A stretch of 6,123 nucleotides of DNA from Cyclobacteriaceae bacterium. Lineage in GTDB: Bacteria > Bacteroidota > Bacteroidia > Cytophagales > Cyclobacteriaceae. Each line of letters begins with the position of its first letter. The first letter of the stretch is position 1. Positions 1 to 6,123 of this stretch are shown piece after piece. The notes under the pieces are model-generated. The model did not search any database, was not told the origin of the DNA, and worked only from the letters and a program-made list of their open reading frames with translations. The stretch lies in NCBI GenBank assembly GCA_019751475.1, contig JAIENH010000668.1, positions 1 to 6,123 on the forward strand, written 5' to 3'. The translations under genes were made by a program, and so were the position numbers.

Positions 1-3000
1 TTAGATTGTAAATTGTTATACCAACTATTTTATCCTTCTCAAAACCATATAAGCGAATTGTGATTTCTTTATCAGTCGGGAGAGGATAAAGATGCAAACC
101 GGTCGTCATCGATGAATTATTATCACCTGTAATTACAATTGCTTTAGCATCAGAGTTTTCACTGCTACAGTTATCAGCAGTCACCCGCACTGTATAAGAT
201 CCTTCCTTATCAGCAGTAAATGTATTGGCAGTTGCCCCACTTAATAGCGTGCCATTTAGAAACCATTGATTACCGGTCAAAGAACTTGAAGTTAATAATA
301 CGGTACCGGAGTTTTGCGATGAAATGTTTATGGCTGGTTTAGATGGATTGATGCAAAAAGTTTGGCTCACGCTAGCAGCCGAATTAAAAGAAGAATTGCC
401 CGCTTGAGAAGCAGTAATCGTAATCAAACCGGCCTTTAACAAAGTAACGGTATTGCCTGCAATACTTGCTTTGGTTAGATCGCTTGATGCATATGAGACT
501 TGAAGACCAGAGTTACTAGTTGCAGAAAGATTAAATGGCGCATCACCAATAGTTTTAGTGGGAATAGGGGTAAACGAAATCACTTGATTGGATTTAACAG
601 TGGTTACATCAATAACATTAGAATTTACCGAAACACCACCTGAATTCATTGATCGGACTCTATACTTATATGTGGTGTTTGGCGAAAGACCATCGACAGT
701 ACTATTGGTGCTCACTACAGATTTATCATTAAATCCCGGAACAAACGTATTGAAATTATCCGCACTAACATCCAGTCGATAGCTTGTCGCCTCGCTGACG
801 CTTCCCCAATTGGCACTGAAACTCGAAGACGAGATATCCGTGGCTACCAAGTTTATAGGTGCAAGCAGTGGGGCCCCGTAAATTCTACAGATATGATTTC
901 TCCCAATGCCGTTGAAAGAAGTAAAGCCTCCTCCAATCAAGATCTTTTTATCAGCCAGCACAACGACAGGGTATATAAAGCTACTCGCACCCGTTCCCAT
1001 ATTAAACTCAAGATCAATTGAACCATTGATATTAAGTCGTGCTAGATTATTTACGGCCGTGCCGTTATACGATGTGAAAAAACCACCAATTAGAATTTTT
1101 CCGTCAGATTGCAGTGCCAGCGATCGAATACTACTATTGGTACCTGTGCTTGTACCGGGATTAAAGCCAGAATCAAGGGAGCCATCTGGATTTATCCTTG
1201 CTATAGTGTTTTGATTGACGCCATTATATACACTAAAATTACCTCCGATTAAAATTTTACTATCCTGTTGAAGCTGCACAGAAAAGATGCTATTGTTTGC
1301 TCCTGACCCTGGATTAAACCCTATATCAAGAGAGCCATCTGTATTAAGCCTGGCTATTGCGTTCCGCGGTGTACCATTATATGTGATAAAAAAACCTCCA
1401 ACTAAAATTTTTCCGTCCTGCTGAATGACCAATGAGAGAACACCACCAGTCCCAGCAATACTTGAGACAAAGCCTGATCCGATGCTAAACCCTGGATCGA
1501 TTGATCCATTATCATTAAGTCTTACGATTCTATTCCTGGGTGCACCATTAAAGACCGTAAAAAGACCACCAACTAAAATCTTACCATCTGATTGTACTGC
1601 GATTGAATAAACTCCATTACTAGTCGAAAGATTTCCATTGTCTGCACCTGTTCCCGGGTCAAACGTAAGATCGAGTGATCCATTAGAATTCAAGCGAGCA
1701 ATTCGATTCCTATTTACACCATTATAGGAAGTGAAATCTCCACCAATAATTATTTTACCATCCCCTTGCAGTGCAATCGAAAAGATAGAATTATTAGCCC
1801 CAACTCCTGGGTCGAAGGTAGCATCAAGCGAACCGTCCGAATTTATCCGGGCAATGTAGTTTCTCTTAACACCGTTATACGATGTGAAAAAACCACCGAT
1901 CAAAATCTTACCATCGGACTGTTGAGCAACGGTATAGACTAACCCATTGGCTCCTGACCCTGATATGTGGTTAAATCCAGCACCCAATGATCCATCATTT
2001 GAGAGTCGTGCAATTGAATTCTGACCGACACCATCAATCGAAGTAAAGATGCCACCAACTATAATTTTTCCATTTGACTCTATCGCCATAGTGATAACAA
2101 GATCATTCAGACCAGAAATAAATCCACTATCCAGGGAGCCGTCTGCATTGAGGCGAGCTATTCGTTTAATGCTCACCCCATTATAAGACGTAAAAAGTCC
2201 AGCAATTAATATCTTCCCATCTGTCTGTAGTATTATAGAATATATCCAGCTATTTGCCCCTGTACCGGTGGTAAAAGCATTGTCGGGCGAGCCATCTGAG
2301 TTGATCCTGGCTATGTAATTGCTACTCACCCCCCCATAAGAAGTAAAAGCCCCACCAATTAATATTTTTCCATCGGATTGAACAATCGCTGTTCGAACGG
2401 TCGTGTTAGCGCCAATACCAGGATCAAATGTGTTATCCAATGAACCATCAGAATTCAGACGGGCGATCCTACTTCTTGATGTTACGCTGTAAAAAGTAAA
2501 GTCCCCACCAATCAAAATCTTTCCATCAGGTTGAGTCGATATTGTATAAACAGTACTATTTATTGTGGCTGGATTAAATCCGCCATCCAGAGATCCATCG
2601 GAATTTAAGCGAGCTGCGAATGTAATGGTCACTCCGTTATACGAAGAGAAAAAACCACCAATAAGAATTTTTCCGTCAACCTGTAAAGCAATACTTCGGA
2701 CGCTATTGTTAGCGCCATTTCCTGGATCAAACCCTACGTCAAGTGATCCATCTGCATTAAGCCTTGCAATTCTATTTCTTGCTACACCATTGTATGATGT
2801 AAAATTGCCCCCAATTAAAATTTTTCCGTCCTGCTGTAGTGCAACAGAAAAAATCGTATTATCAGCACCAGTTCCAACATTAAATCCATTGTCAACCGAC
2901 CCATCTGAATTAAGTCGCGCTATTCTATTCCTGCTTGCACCGTTATAAGAAGTAAATCCCCCACCAATCAAAATCTTACCATCCTGTTGTAGTACGACTT

Positions 3001-3145
3001 TTTGAATCGAGCCGTTGGCCCCTTCACCAATTCCGAATCCAGTATCCGTTGGGTTAAAACTTAAATCAATCGAACCTGGCTGAGCTAGCAACTGGTTAAA
3101 AGAGAGCACAATGCTTACCAGTGCGCAAAATTTAGATAATTGCAT
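1..3145 (-). CDS. Secreted delta-60 repeat beta-propeller protein with FN3, Ig-like and T9SS sorting domains (3' end cut off)
   Basis: This frame starts at ATG (3145-3143) and runs for 1048 codons to the left edge without a stop. I translated it in full and the frame is intact throughout. Residues 1-21 form a signal peptide (hydrophobic 9-20, likely cleavage after Ala21 in LLA|QPG). Residues 24-758 are delta-60/DUF5122-type repeats with core DGKILIGGxFTSYNG and IARLNSDGSLD. Residues 762-849 resemble fibronectin type III (ANW near 780, Tyr-Lys-Tyr-Arg-Val near 826-830). Residues 853-930 resemble a bacterial Ig-like domain (ISFTPIPTKTIGD, then ITASQAG). Residues 936-1006 are a second Ig-like domain (QWFLNG, GSYTVRV), with Cys931 and Cys993 possibly paired. 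From about 1015, GLHLYPLPTDKEITIRL and GITIYNL match the start of a T9SS type A sorting domain, with YPLP in place of the usual YPNP; roughly 40 more residues would be expected beyond the edge. Inferred fate: export by Sec, then T9SS to the surface or medium. Ligand and function are unknown. A terminator separates it from gldH. Confidence 0.93.
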   Translation of the reverse strand, partial: MQLSKFCALVSIVLSFNQLLAQPGSIDLSFNPTDTGFGIGEGANGSIQKVVLQQDGKILIGGGFTSYNGASRNRIARLNSDGSVDNGFNVGTGADNTIFSVALQQDGKILIGGNFTSYNGVARNRIARLNADGSLDVGFDPGNGANNSVRSIALQVDGKILIGGFFSSYNGVTITFAARLNSDGSLDGGFNPATINSTVYTISTQPDGKILIGGDFTFYSVTSRSRIARLNSDGSLDNTFDPGIGANTTVRTAIVQSDGKILIGGAFTSYGGVSSNYIARINSDGSPDNAFTTGTGANSWIYSIILQTDGKILIAGLFTSYNGVSIKRIARLNADGSLDSGFISGLNDLVITMAIESNGKIIVGGIFTSIDGVGQNSIARLSNDGSLGAGFNHISGSGANGLVYTVAQQSDGKILIGGFFTSYNGVKRNYIARINSDGSLDATFDPGVGANNSIFSIALQGDGKIIIGGDFTSYNGVNRNRIARLNSNGSLDLTFDPGTGADNGNLSTSNGVYSIAVQSDGKILVGGLFTVFNGAPRNRIVRLNDNGSIDPGFSIGSGFVSSIAGTGGVLSLVIQQDGKILVGGFFITYNGTPRNAIARLNTDGSLDIGFNPGSGANNSIFSVQLQQDSKILIGGNFSVYNGVNQNTIARINPDGSLDSGFNPGTSTGTNSSIRSLALQSDGKILIGGFFTSYNGTAVNNLARLNINGSIDLEFNMGTGASSFIYPVVVLADKKILIGGGFTSFNGIGRNHICRIYGAPLLAPINLVATDISSSSFSANWGSVSEATSYRLDVSADNFNTFVPGFNDKSVVSTNSTVDGLSPNTTYKYRVRSMNSGGVSVNSNVIDVTTVKSNQVISFTPIPTKTIGDAPFNLSATSNSGLQVSYASSDLTKASIAGNTVTLLKAGLITITASQAGNSSFNSAASVSQTFCINPSKPAINISSQNSGTVLLTSSSLTGNQWFLNGTLLSGATANTFTADKEGSYTVRVTADNCSSENSDAKAIVITGDNNSSMTTGLHLYPLPTDKEITIRLYGFEKDKIVGITIYNL
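1062..1087 (-). repeat. 26-base direct repeat, copy in unit 13
   Basis: This stretch is identical, by eye, to 1872-1897, 810 bases away. A third copy at 2634-2659 differs at two positions. It encodes the GGFFTSYNG core of repeat unit 13. Elsewhere the units mostly use different codons for the same residues, so this identity stands out within an otherwise diverged array. Confidence 0.8.
1872..1897 (-). repeat. 26-base direct repeat, copy in unit 8
   Basis: This is the second identical copy of the sequence at 1062-1087, coding for GGFFTSYNG in repeat unit 8. It lies five units from the copy in unit 13 and five units from the near-identical copy in unit 3 (2634-2659). Confidence 0.8.
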
Positions 3146-3170
3146 AACCTAAAATCTATCTAGTAAATCT

Positions 3171-3205
3171 AAAAAAATTTAGCTTCTAATACCTTGTAAA
3201 GCTAA
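3171..3205 (-). terminator. Probable intrinsic terminator after gldH
   Basis: Reading the minus strand, TTAGCTT (3205-3199) and AAGCTAA (3185-3179) form a perfect 7-base-pair stem, with one possible U-G pair inside and a loop of about 11 bases. An A and then seven T residues (3177-3171) follow directly. It begins 9 bases after the gldH stop codon. The stem has only two G-C pairs, so it is weak, but the T run and position fit an intrinsic terminator. It would separate the purD-ricT-gldH run from the downstream secreted-protein gene. The T run ends 25 bases before that gene's ATG. I found no convincing Bacteroidota-type promoter (TTTG / TAnnTTTG) in 3146-3214. Confidence 0.65.
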
Positions 3206-3214
3206 CCCTCAAAT

Positions 3215-3700
3215 TTATGGAACTCGCTCCACCCTTACCCCTACGGCCAGCACGCCTTGGAGTGTGTCTTGCCGCATGAACTGGTCAAGCTTCATGGAGT
3301 ATTTACCCGGGTGGGGAAATGAATAGTTATTCAGGATGGGAAACTGATGATCATACAAATCGCCTAGGCCGCTATCGCCAAACGGTTTCCCGGCTTTTTG
3401 ATCAAAGAGGTCGTTGTACACAAGCTTCTTTGACAGTTCTCGCCCGGTGGAATCATACAAATGATAGGTAATAAAAATACGGGCGTAAGGATAGTCCAGC
3501 GAGTTACGTACGTTGTAGTACAGGTTGTATTTCAGGGCTGTGTCGGTAATCGCAAATGTGTACCGCGGCTCATCGGTCACCTTCCAGGTGCGGTCATCAA
3601 ACTCGGTGTTGTCTTCAAACACGCGGTTGTCAGAACAGGAGGTAAGGGCGGCCAGCCCGCAAAACAAAAACAGATGAAGATAAGAACGCACCAGATTCAC
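3215..3700 (-). CDS. gldH: Gliding motility lipoprotein GldH
   Basis: The 161-residue product starts with a lipoprotein signal peptide: a hydrophobic stretch at 8-19, then the lipobox LTSC with Cys22 as the predicted lipidated residue. The mature part shows features I recognise from GldH: DNRVFEDN (24-31), Trp39 before the DEP segment, FAITD (49-53), YNLYYNVRNSLDYPY (58-72), and a later PHPGKYSM stretch near a Met-Arg-Gln-Asp segment. The length is normal for the family. In Flavobacterium johnsoniae GldH is needed for gliding; its exact mechanistic role is not settled. The start is GTG (3700-3698). The frame has a stop at 3727-3725 and no usable ATG, GTG or TTG between, so no upstream start exists. 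The ricT stop lies 5 bases upstream, which suggests co-transcription and possibly translational coupling. No Shine-Dalgarno sequence is visible, as is usual in Bacteroidota. The gene ends in TAA followed by a terminator-like hairpin. Confidence 0.9.
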   Translation of the reverse strand: MNLVRSYLHLFLFCGLAALTSCSDNRVFEDNTEFDDRTWKVTDEPRYTFAITDTALKYNLYYNVRNSLDYPYARIFITYHLYDSTGRELSKKLVYNDLFDQKAGKPFGDSGLGDLYDHQFPILNNYSFPHPGKYSMKLDQFMRQDTLQGVLAVGVRVERVP

Positions 3701-3705
3701 AGTCG

Positions 3706-4878
3706 TTATCGGGGAGGTTGAGAATTACCCGGACGGTTGTTGCGATTGTTTCGTTGATCACGTCCGCGGTTTTGGTTTCGTGAGCGTTTCTTATTGCGGC
3801 CGCCACGGTTATTGAATTTCTTGTCCATCCGCTCGAGATCACTGTTGAGCACTGACACCGGCTCGCGCTCCTCAATTTTGTCCTGATCAAGTGTAGCAGG
3901 TTTTTGCCCGGCCTTGTTCAATTGCAAAATCTGGTTTACCCGATCAACGTTCAGCGGGTACCAATTATTCTCGTCCTTGTAGCCGAACCACATGATTTTG
4001 CGGAAGATATCTGTTTTCTGTAGCGAGGCTTCTCCCCTTTCAGTGAGCAGTGGCCTGGAAACTTCCGGAATATCTTTAAGCGCATCCATGTACGTTTCCA
4101 GTTCATAGTTAAGACAGCACTTCAGGCGTCCGCACTGACCCGACAACTTACTAGGATTGAGCGAGAGATTTTGATAGCGAGCAGCACTGGTAGCCACATT
4201 CTTAAAATCAGTAAGCCACGTGGAGCAACACAACTCTCGGCCACAAACACCTATGCCACCCAGTCGCCCGGCTTCCTGGCGAAGGCTTATTTGACGCATC
4301 TCCACGCGAACCTTAAACTCGCCTGCCAGTATCTTGATCAATTCACGAAAATCCACACGCTCATCAGCGGAGTAGAAAAAGCTGGCCTTCATATTGTCTG
4401 CCTGGTACTCTACATCCGACAATTTCATATTCAATCGCATCTGACGGATAATTTCGCGGCCTCGGTGCAGGGTGGGCAGCTCGCGCTGCTGCACTTCTTC
4501 CGATTTTTCAAGGTCACGCGTGTTGGCAAGGCGGTAAATCTTTTTGATCTCTCCATCGTTGGCCACGTTTTTCTTTTTCATCTGTAGTCGCACCAACTCG
4601 CCCTGCAACGACACATGGCCGAGGTGATGACCATTTACCACTTCTACAATGATAGCATCTCCGGTGTGGAGTTGTAACTTGTCTGTATTTCTAAAAAATT
4701 CTTTTCGGCCATTTTTAAATCGCACTTCCACTACATCAAACCGGTCTGCCATCGGCACCTCCATGTTGGAGAGCCAATCAAACACGTTCATCTTATTGCA
4801 ACCGCCCGTACCGCAGGCTCCGTTATTTTTACAACCGGAAACTTTTCCGTCTTTTGATGTTCCACAAGCGCAACCCAT
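3706..4878 (-). CDS. ricT: PSP1-domain protein, RicT (YaaT) family
   Basis: The 390-residue product has a PSP1 core at about 45-255. Key motifs are GVCGRELCCSTWL (Cys212, 217, 218) and SGQCGRLKCCLNYE (Cys249, 254, 255). In Bacillus subtilis, RicT (YaaT) acts with RicA and RicF in a complex carrying [4Fe-4S] clusters that affects RNase Y-dependent mRNA maturation and development. Whether partners exist here cannot be seen from this window. Two extensions flank the core: an N-terminal Cys-rich segment (Cys3, 5, 16, 22, 27) that could bind metal, and a basic Arg/Asn/Gly tail (351-390) resembling flexible RNA-binding tails. Both roles are inferred. The ATG at 4878-4876 is chosen because it retains the Cys-rich start MGCACG; Met30 is an alternative that would drop it. 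The gene follows purD by 54 bases and precedes gldH by 5, so the genes are probably co-transcribed. The family assignment is firm; the cellular role in this phylum is less so. Confidence 0.92.
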   Translation of the reverse strand: MGCACGTSKDGKVSGCKNNGACGTGGCNKMNVFDWLSNMEVPMADRFDVVEVRFKNGRKEFFRNTDKLQLHTGDAIIVEVVNGHHLGHVSLQGELVRLQMKKKNVANDGEIKKIYRLANTRDLEKSEEVQQRELPTLHRGREIIRQMRLNMKLSDVEYQADNMKASFFYSADERVDFRELIKILAGEFKVRVEMRQISLRQEAGRLGGIGVCGRELCCSTWLTDFKNVATSAARYQNLSLNPSKLSGQCGRLKCCLNYELETYMDALKDIPEVSRPLLTERGEASLQKTDIFRKIMWFGYKDENNWYPLNVDRVNQILQLNKAGQKPATLDQDKIEEREPVSVLNSDLERMDKKFNNRGGRNKKRSRNQNRGRDQRNNRNNRPGNSQPPR

Positions 4879-4895
4879 ACTACTTTATTTTTTAG

Positions 4896-4923
4896 TCTTC
4901 CCGCAAGCTGGCTTGCCAGAAGA
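4896..4923 (-). other. Intercistronic hairpin between purD and ricT
   Basis: TCTTC (4896-4900) pairs with GAAGA (4919-4923), and GCAAGC (4903-4908) pairs with GCTTGC (4911-4916), with a two-by-two internal mismatch between the two helices. The inner palindrome closes on a short loop (four bases if its last pair is open). On the minus-strand transcript it starts 9 bases after the purD stop and ends 17 bases before the ricT ATG. The bases after it are A-rich, not a T run, so it does not look like a standard terminator. It may stabilise or process the mRNA, or influence ricT translation; this is inference. Confidence 0.5.
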
Positions 4924-4932
4924 TCGTTTGTA

Positions 4933-6123
4933 TTAATTTGATTTTCCTAACTGTAGCAAATCTACTCCAATATCCGTCCGGAAATATACATTCTCCCACG
5001 AAATGGACGAAACGCACGCATAGGCACTCTTGCGCGCTTCCTCCAAACTGCTACCCCGACCGGTTACGGCCAGTACGCGCCCCCCGTCCGTTATTACCCC
5101 TGCCTGCGACCGCTTGGTGCCGGCATGAAAAATCCAGCTATTGTCTTTTTGACCCAATCCTGAAATGACTTTACCCTTTTCATAGCTGCCTGGGTAGCCC
5201 CCCGCCACCATCACTACGGTGGTAGCGTAGCCAGGATTGATAGCAATCTTTTTGTCTTGTAATTCTCCTTTCGCGCAAGCGGTAAGTAGCTCTACCACAT
5301 CTGAGTCAATGCGCGTCATCACAGCCTCCGTTTCAGGGTCACCCATACGTGCATTGTATTCTATCACATACGGCTTGCCCGCCACGTTCATGAGTCCAAA
5401 GAAAATAAATCCTTGGTATGAAATGTTTTCTTTGCGAAGTCCCTCGATTGTAGGACGAATAACTTCTTGCTCCACGCGACTCATAAAAGCCTTGTCGGCA
5501 AAAGGCACCGGAGAGACTGCTCCCATGCCGCCCGTATTAGGGCCAGTATCACCAACACCAATGCGCTTGTAGTCTTTTGCCTCCGGAAGCAGCACGTAGT
5601 TTTTTCCATCCGTCAACACAAATACTGACAACTCAATGCCTTCCAAGAATTCTTCTACCAGCACATTCTCACTGGCTTCGCCAAATAAGCGGTTGCCCAA
5701 CATATCGGTAAGCGCTTGCTTTGCCTCTTGGCGATCTTGACTGATGATAACTCCCTTGCCGGCTGCGAGACCGTCAGCTTTTAATACAATAGGAAGACTG
5801 CAGATAGTGAGATAGTCAAGTCCATTTTTCAGTTGAGAAGATGAAAACGTTCGAGCTTGCGCGGTGGGAATGCCGTGACGAAGCATAAACCGTTTTGAGA
5901 AATCTTTGCTGCCTTCCAACTGTGCTCCCACCTTACCCGGGCCCACCATGAGAACGTGACGCACGCGCGGGTCTTGCTCAAAATAATCTCGAATGCCTTT
6001 CACCAATGGCACTTCCGGGCCCACAACAACCAGCTCTATTTTTTTATCTACACAACAATTGGCCAGCGATTGAAAATCATCAACCGCTATTGACACATTC
6101 TCGCCCACTTCAGCTGTACCGGC
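4933..6123 (-). CDS. purD: Phosphoribosylamine-glycine ligase (GAR synthetase), 5' end cut off
   Basis: PurD catalyses the second step of de novo purine synthesis: ATP, 5-phosphoribosylamine and glycine give glycinamide ribonucleotide (GAR), ADP and phosphate, in the cytoplasm. The visible part is 396 residues and runs off the right edge. It begins at AGTAEVGEN, matching the PGNAGT region of Escherichia coli PurD, so about 33 N-terminal residues, including the nucleotide-binding GNGGREHA segment, lie outside. Visible motifs, numbered from the edge: VGPEVPLVKG (34-43), QLEGSKDFSKRFM just after, the ATP-grasp loop KADGLAAGKGV (115-125), VEEFLEGIE (156-164), GDTGPNTGGMGA (191-202), and the metal-binding EYNARMGDPETE (255-266). 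The C-terminal AGGYPG, FHAGT and DGGRVLAVTG segments are also present. The length and all visible motifs are normal, so the enzyme should be active. GTG at 6108-6106 is an internal Val codon, not the start. The gene ends in TAA (4935-4933), and ricT follows on the same strand. Confidence 0.97.
   Translation of the reverse strand, partial: AGTAEVGENVSIAVDDFQSLANCCVDKKIELVVVGPEVPLVKGIRDYFEQDPRVRHVLMVGPGKVGAQLEGSKDFSKRFMLRHGIPTAQARTFSSSQLKNGLDYLTICSLPIVLKADGLAAGKGVIISQDRQEAKQALTDMLGNRLFGEASENVLVEEFLEGIELSVFVLTDGKNYVLLPEAKDYKRIGVGDTGPNTGGMGAVSPVPFADKAFMSRVEQEVIRPTIEGLRKENISYQGFIFFGLMNVAGKPYVIEYNARMGDPETEAVMTRIDSDVVELLTACAKGELQDKKIAINPGYATTVVMVAGGYPGSYEKGKVISGLGQKDNSWIFHAGTKRSQAGVITDGGRVLAVTGRGSSLEEARKSAYACVSSISWENVYFRTDIGVDLLQLGKSN

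Larger units (their letters stand above)
872..2983 (-). repeat. Fourteen tandem delta-60 repeats within the secreted protein gene
   Basis: Repeat cores (the D/N of D-G-K or its equivalent) fall at residues 55, 106, 157, 207, 258, 309, 358, 411, 462, 520, 577, 628, 681 and 732 of the large protein. Spacing is 49-58 residues, mean about 52. Most units read DGKILIGGxFTSYNGxxRNxIARLNSDGSLDxxFxPGxGAN, then a strand like IFSIALQ. Units 9 and 10 carry 6-7 extra residues in the loop before the last strand. Unit 6 is short and lacks the GxGAN loop. Unit 7 has SNGKIIVGG and unit 14 has DKKILIGG; unit 14 ends after its first half. Residues 24-54, before the first core, supply the second half of a unit. 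The family is annotated as a beta-propeller; one blade per unit is my inference. Confidence 0.92.

Noticed and set aside
588..2948. Several plus-strand open frames opposite the large secreted-protein gene (588-782, 906-1214, 1425-1610, 2565-2948)
   Set aside because: Their recurring PPIKIFPS-like peptides are simply the antisense of the repeated GGILIKGD-type coding pattern. The minus-strand frame is continuous, with a signal peptide and recognisable domains.
872..2983. The regularly spaced similar segments as a CRISPR array or non-coding satellite
   Set aside because: The period is about 156 bases, always close to a multiple of three, and conservation is at the protein level with variable codons. 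It is a coding repeat.
3151..3158. TAGATTTT on the minus strand, resembling a Bacteroidota -7 promoter box for the large gene
   Set aside because: It ends only 5 bases before the ATG, which would require a leaderless transcript, and there is no TTTG at the expected upstream spacing.
4896..4923. The purD-ricT hairpin as an intrinsic terminator
   Set aside because: On the minus strand it is followed by an A-rich stretch rather than a T run.
3461..5572. Plus-strand open frames at 3461-3721, 4171-4587, 4649-4936, 4938-5168 and 5237-5572, and a minus-strand frame at 3630-3890
   Set aside because: They overlap gldH, ricT or purD in other frames and show no domain or family resemblance.
6106..6108. 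GTG as a possible start of purD
   Set aside because: The frame continues upstream to the window edge with the AGTAE residues that match the family's conserved PGNAGT region, so this codon is an internal valine.

Overview
The window reads as chromosomal DNA from a Bacteroidota bacterium, probably a gliding, Cytophagales-like lineage. The evidence is a recognisable gldH (a gliding lipoprotein found in this phylum), a large secreted protein ending in a type IX secretion (T9SS) type A sorting domain, a Bacteroidota-style RicT with extra N- and C-terminal extensions, and the absence of clear Shine-Dalgarno sequences before the starts. I cannot name the genus. All four genes lie on the minus strand, so the biological order runs from the right edge of the window to the left.

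Right to left: purD (4933-6123, 5' end cut by the window edge) encodes phosphoribosylamine-glycine ligase. After a 54-base gap holding a hairpin comes ricT (3706-4878), a PSP1-domain protein with the conserved cysteine motifs. Only 5 bases later, starting at GTG, comes gldH (3215-3700), an outer-envelope gliding lipoprotein. A hairpin followed by seven T residues (3171-3205) looks like an intrinsic terminator closing this purD-ricT-gldH run.

The left half (1-3145) is one long open reading frame of at least 1048 codons, with no stop before the left edge. I translated it through the whole window and found no frameshift or internal stop. It encodes a secreted protein: signal peptide, 14 tandem delta-60 (DUF5122-type) repeats of about 52 residues, a fibronectin type III domain, two Ig-like domains, and the beginning of a T9SS C-terminal sorting domain. 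The repeat array is circularly permuted: it opens with the second half of a repeat and closes with the first half of one. This suggests one or more closed beta-propellers.

Functionally, purD and ricT are housekeeping or regulatory. gldH and the delta-60 protein both fit a surface and gliding/T9SS lifestyle, although nothing in the sequence ties this cargo to GldH. I see no RNA genes, mobile elements, CRISPR arrays or origins. No previously undescribed system is evident. The most unusual item is the 14-unit permuted repeat protein, with its hint of five-repeat block duplication.
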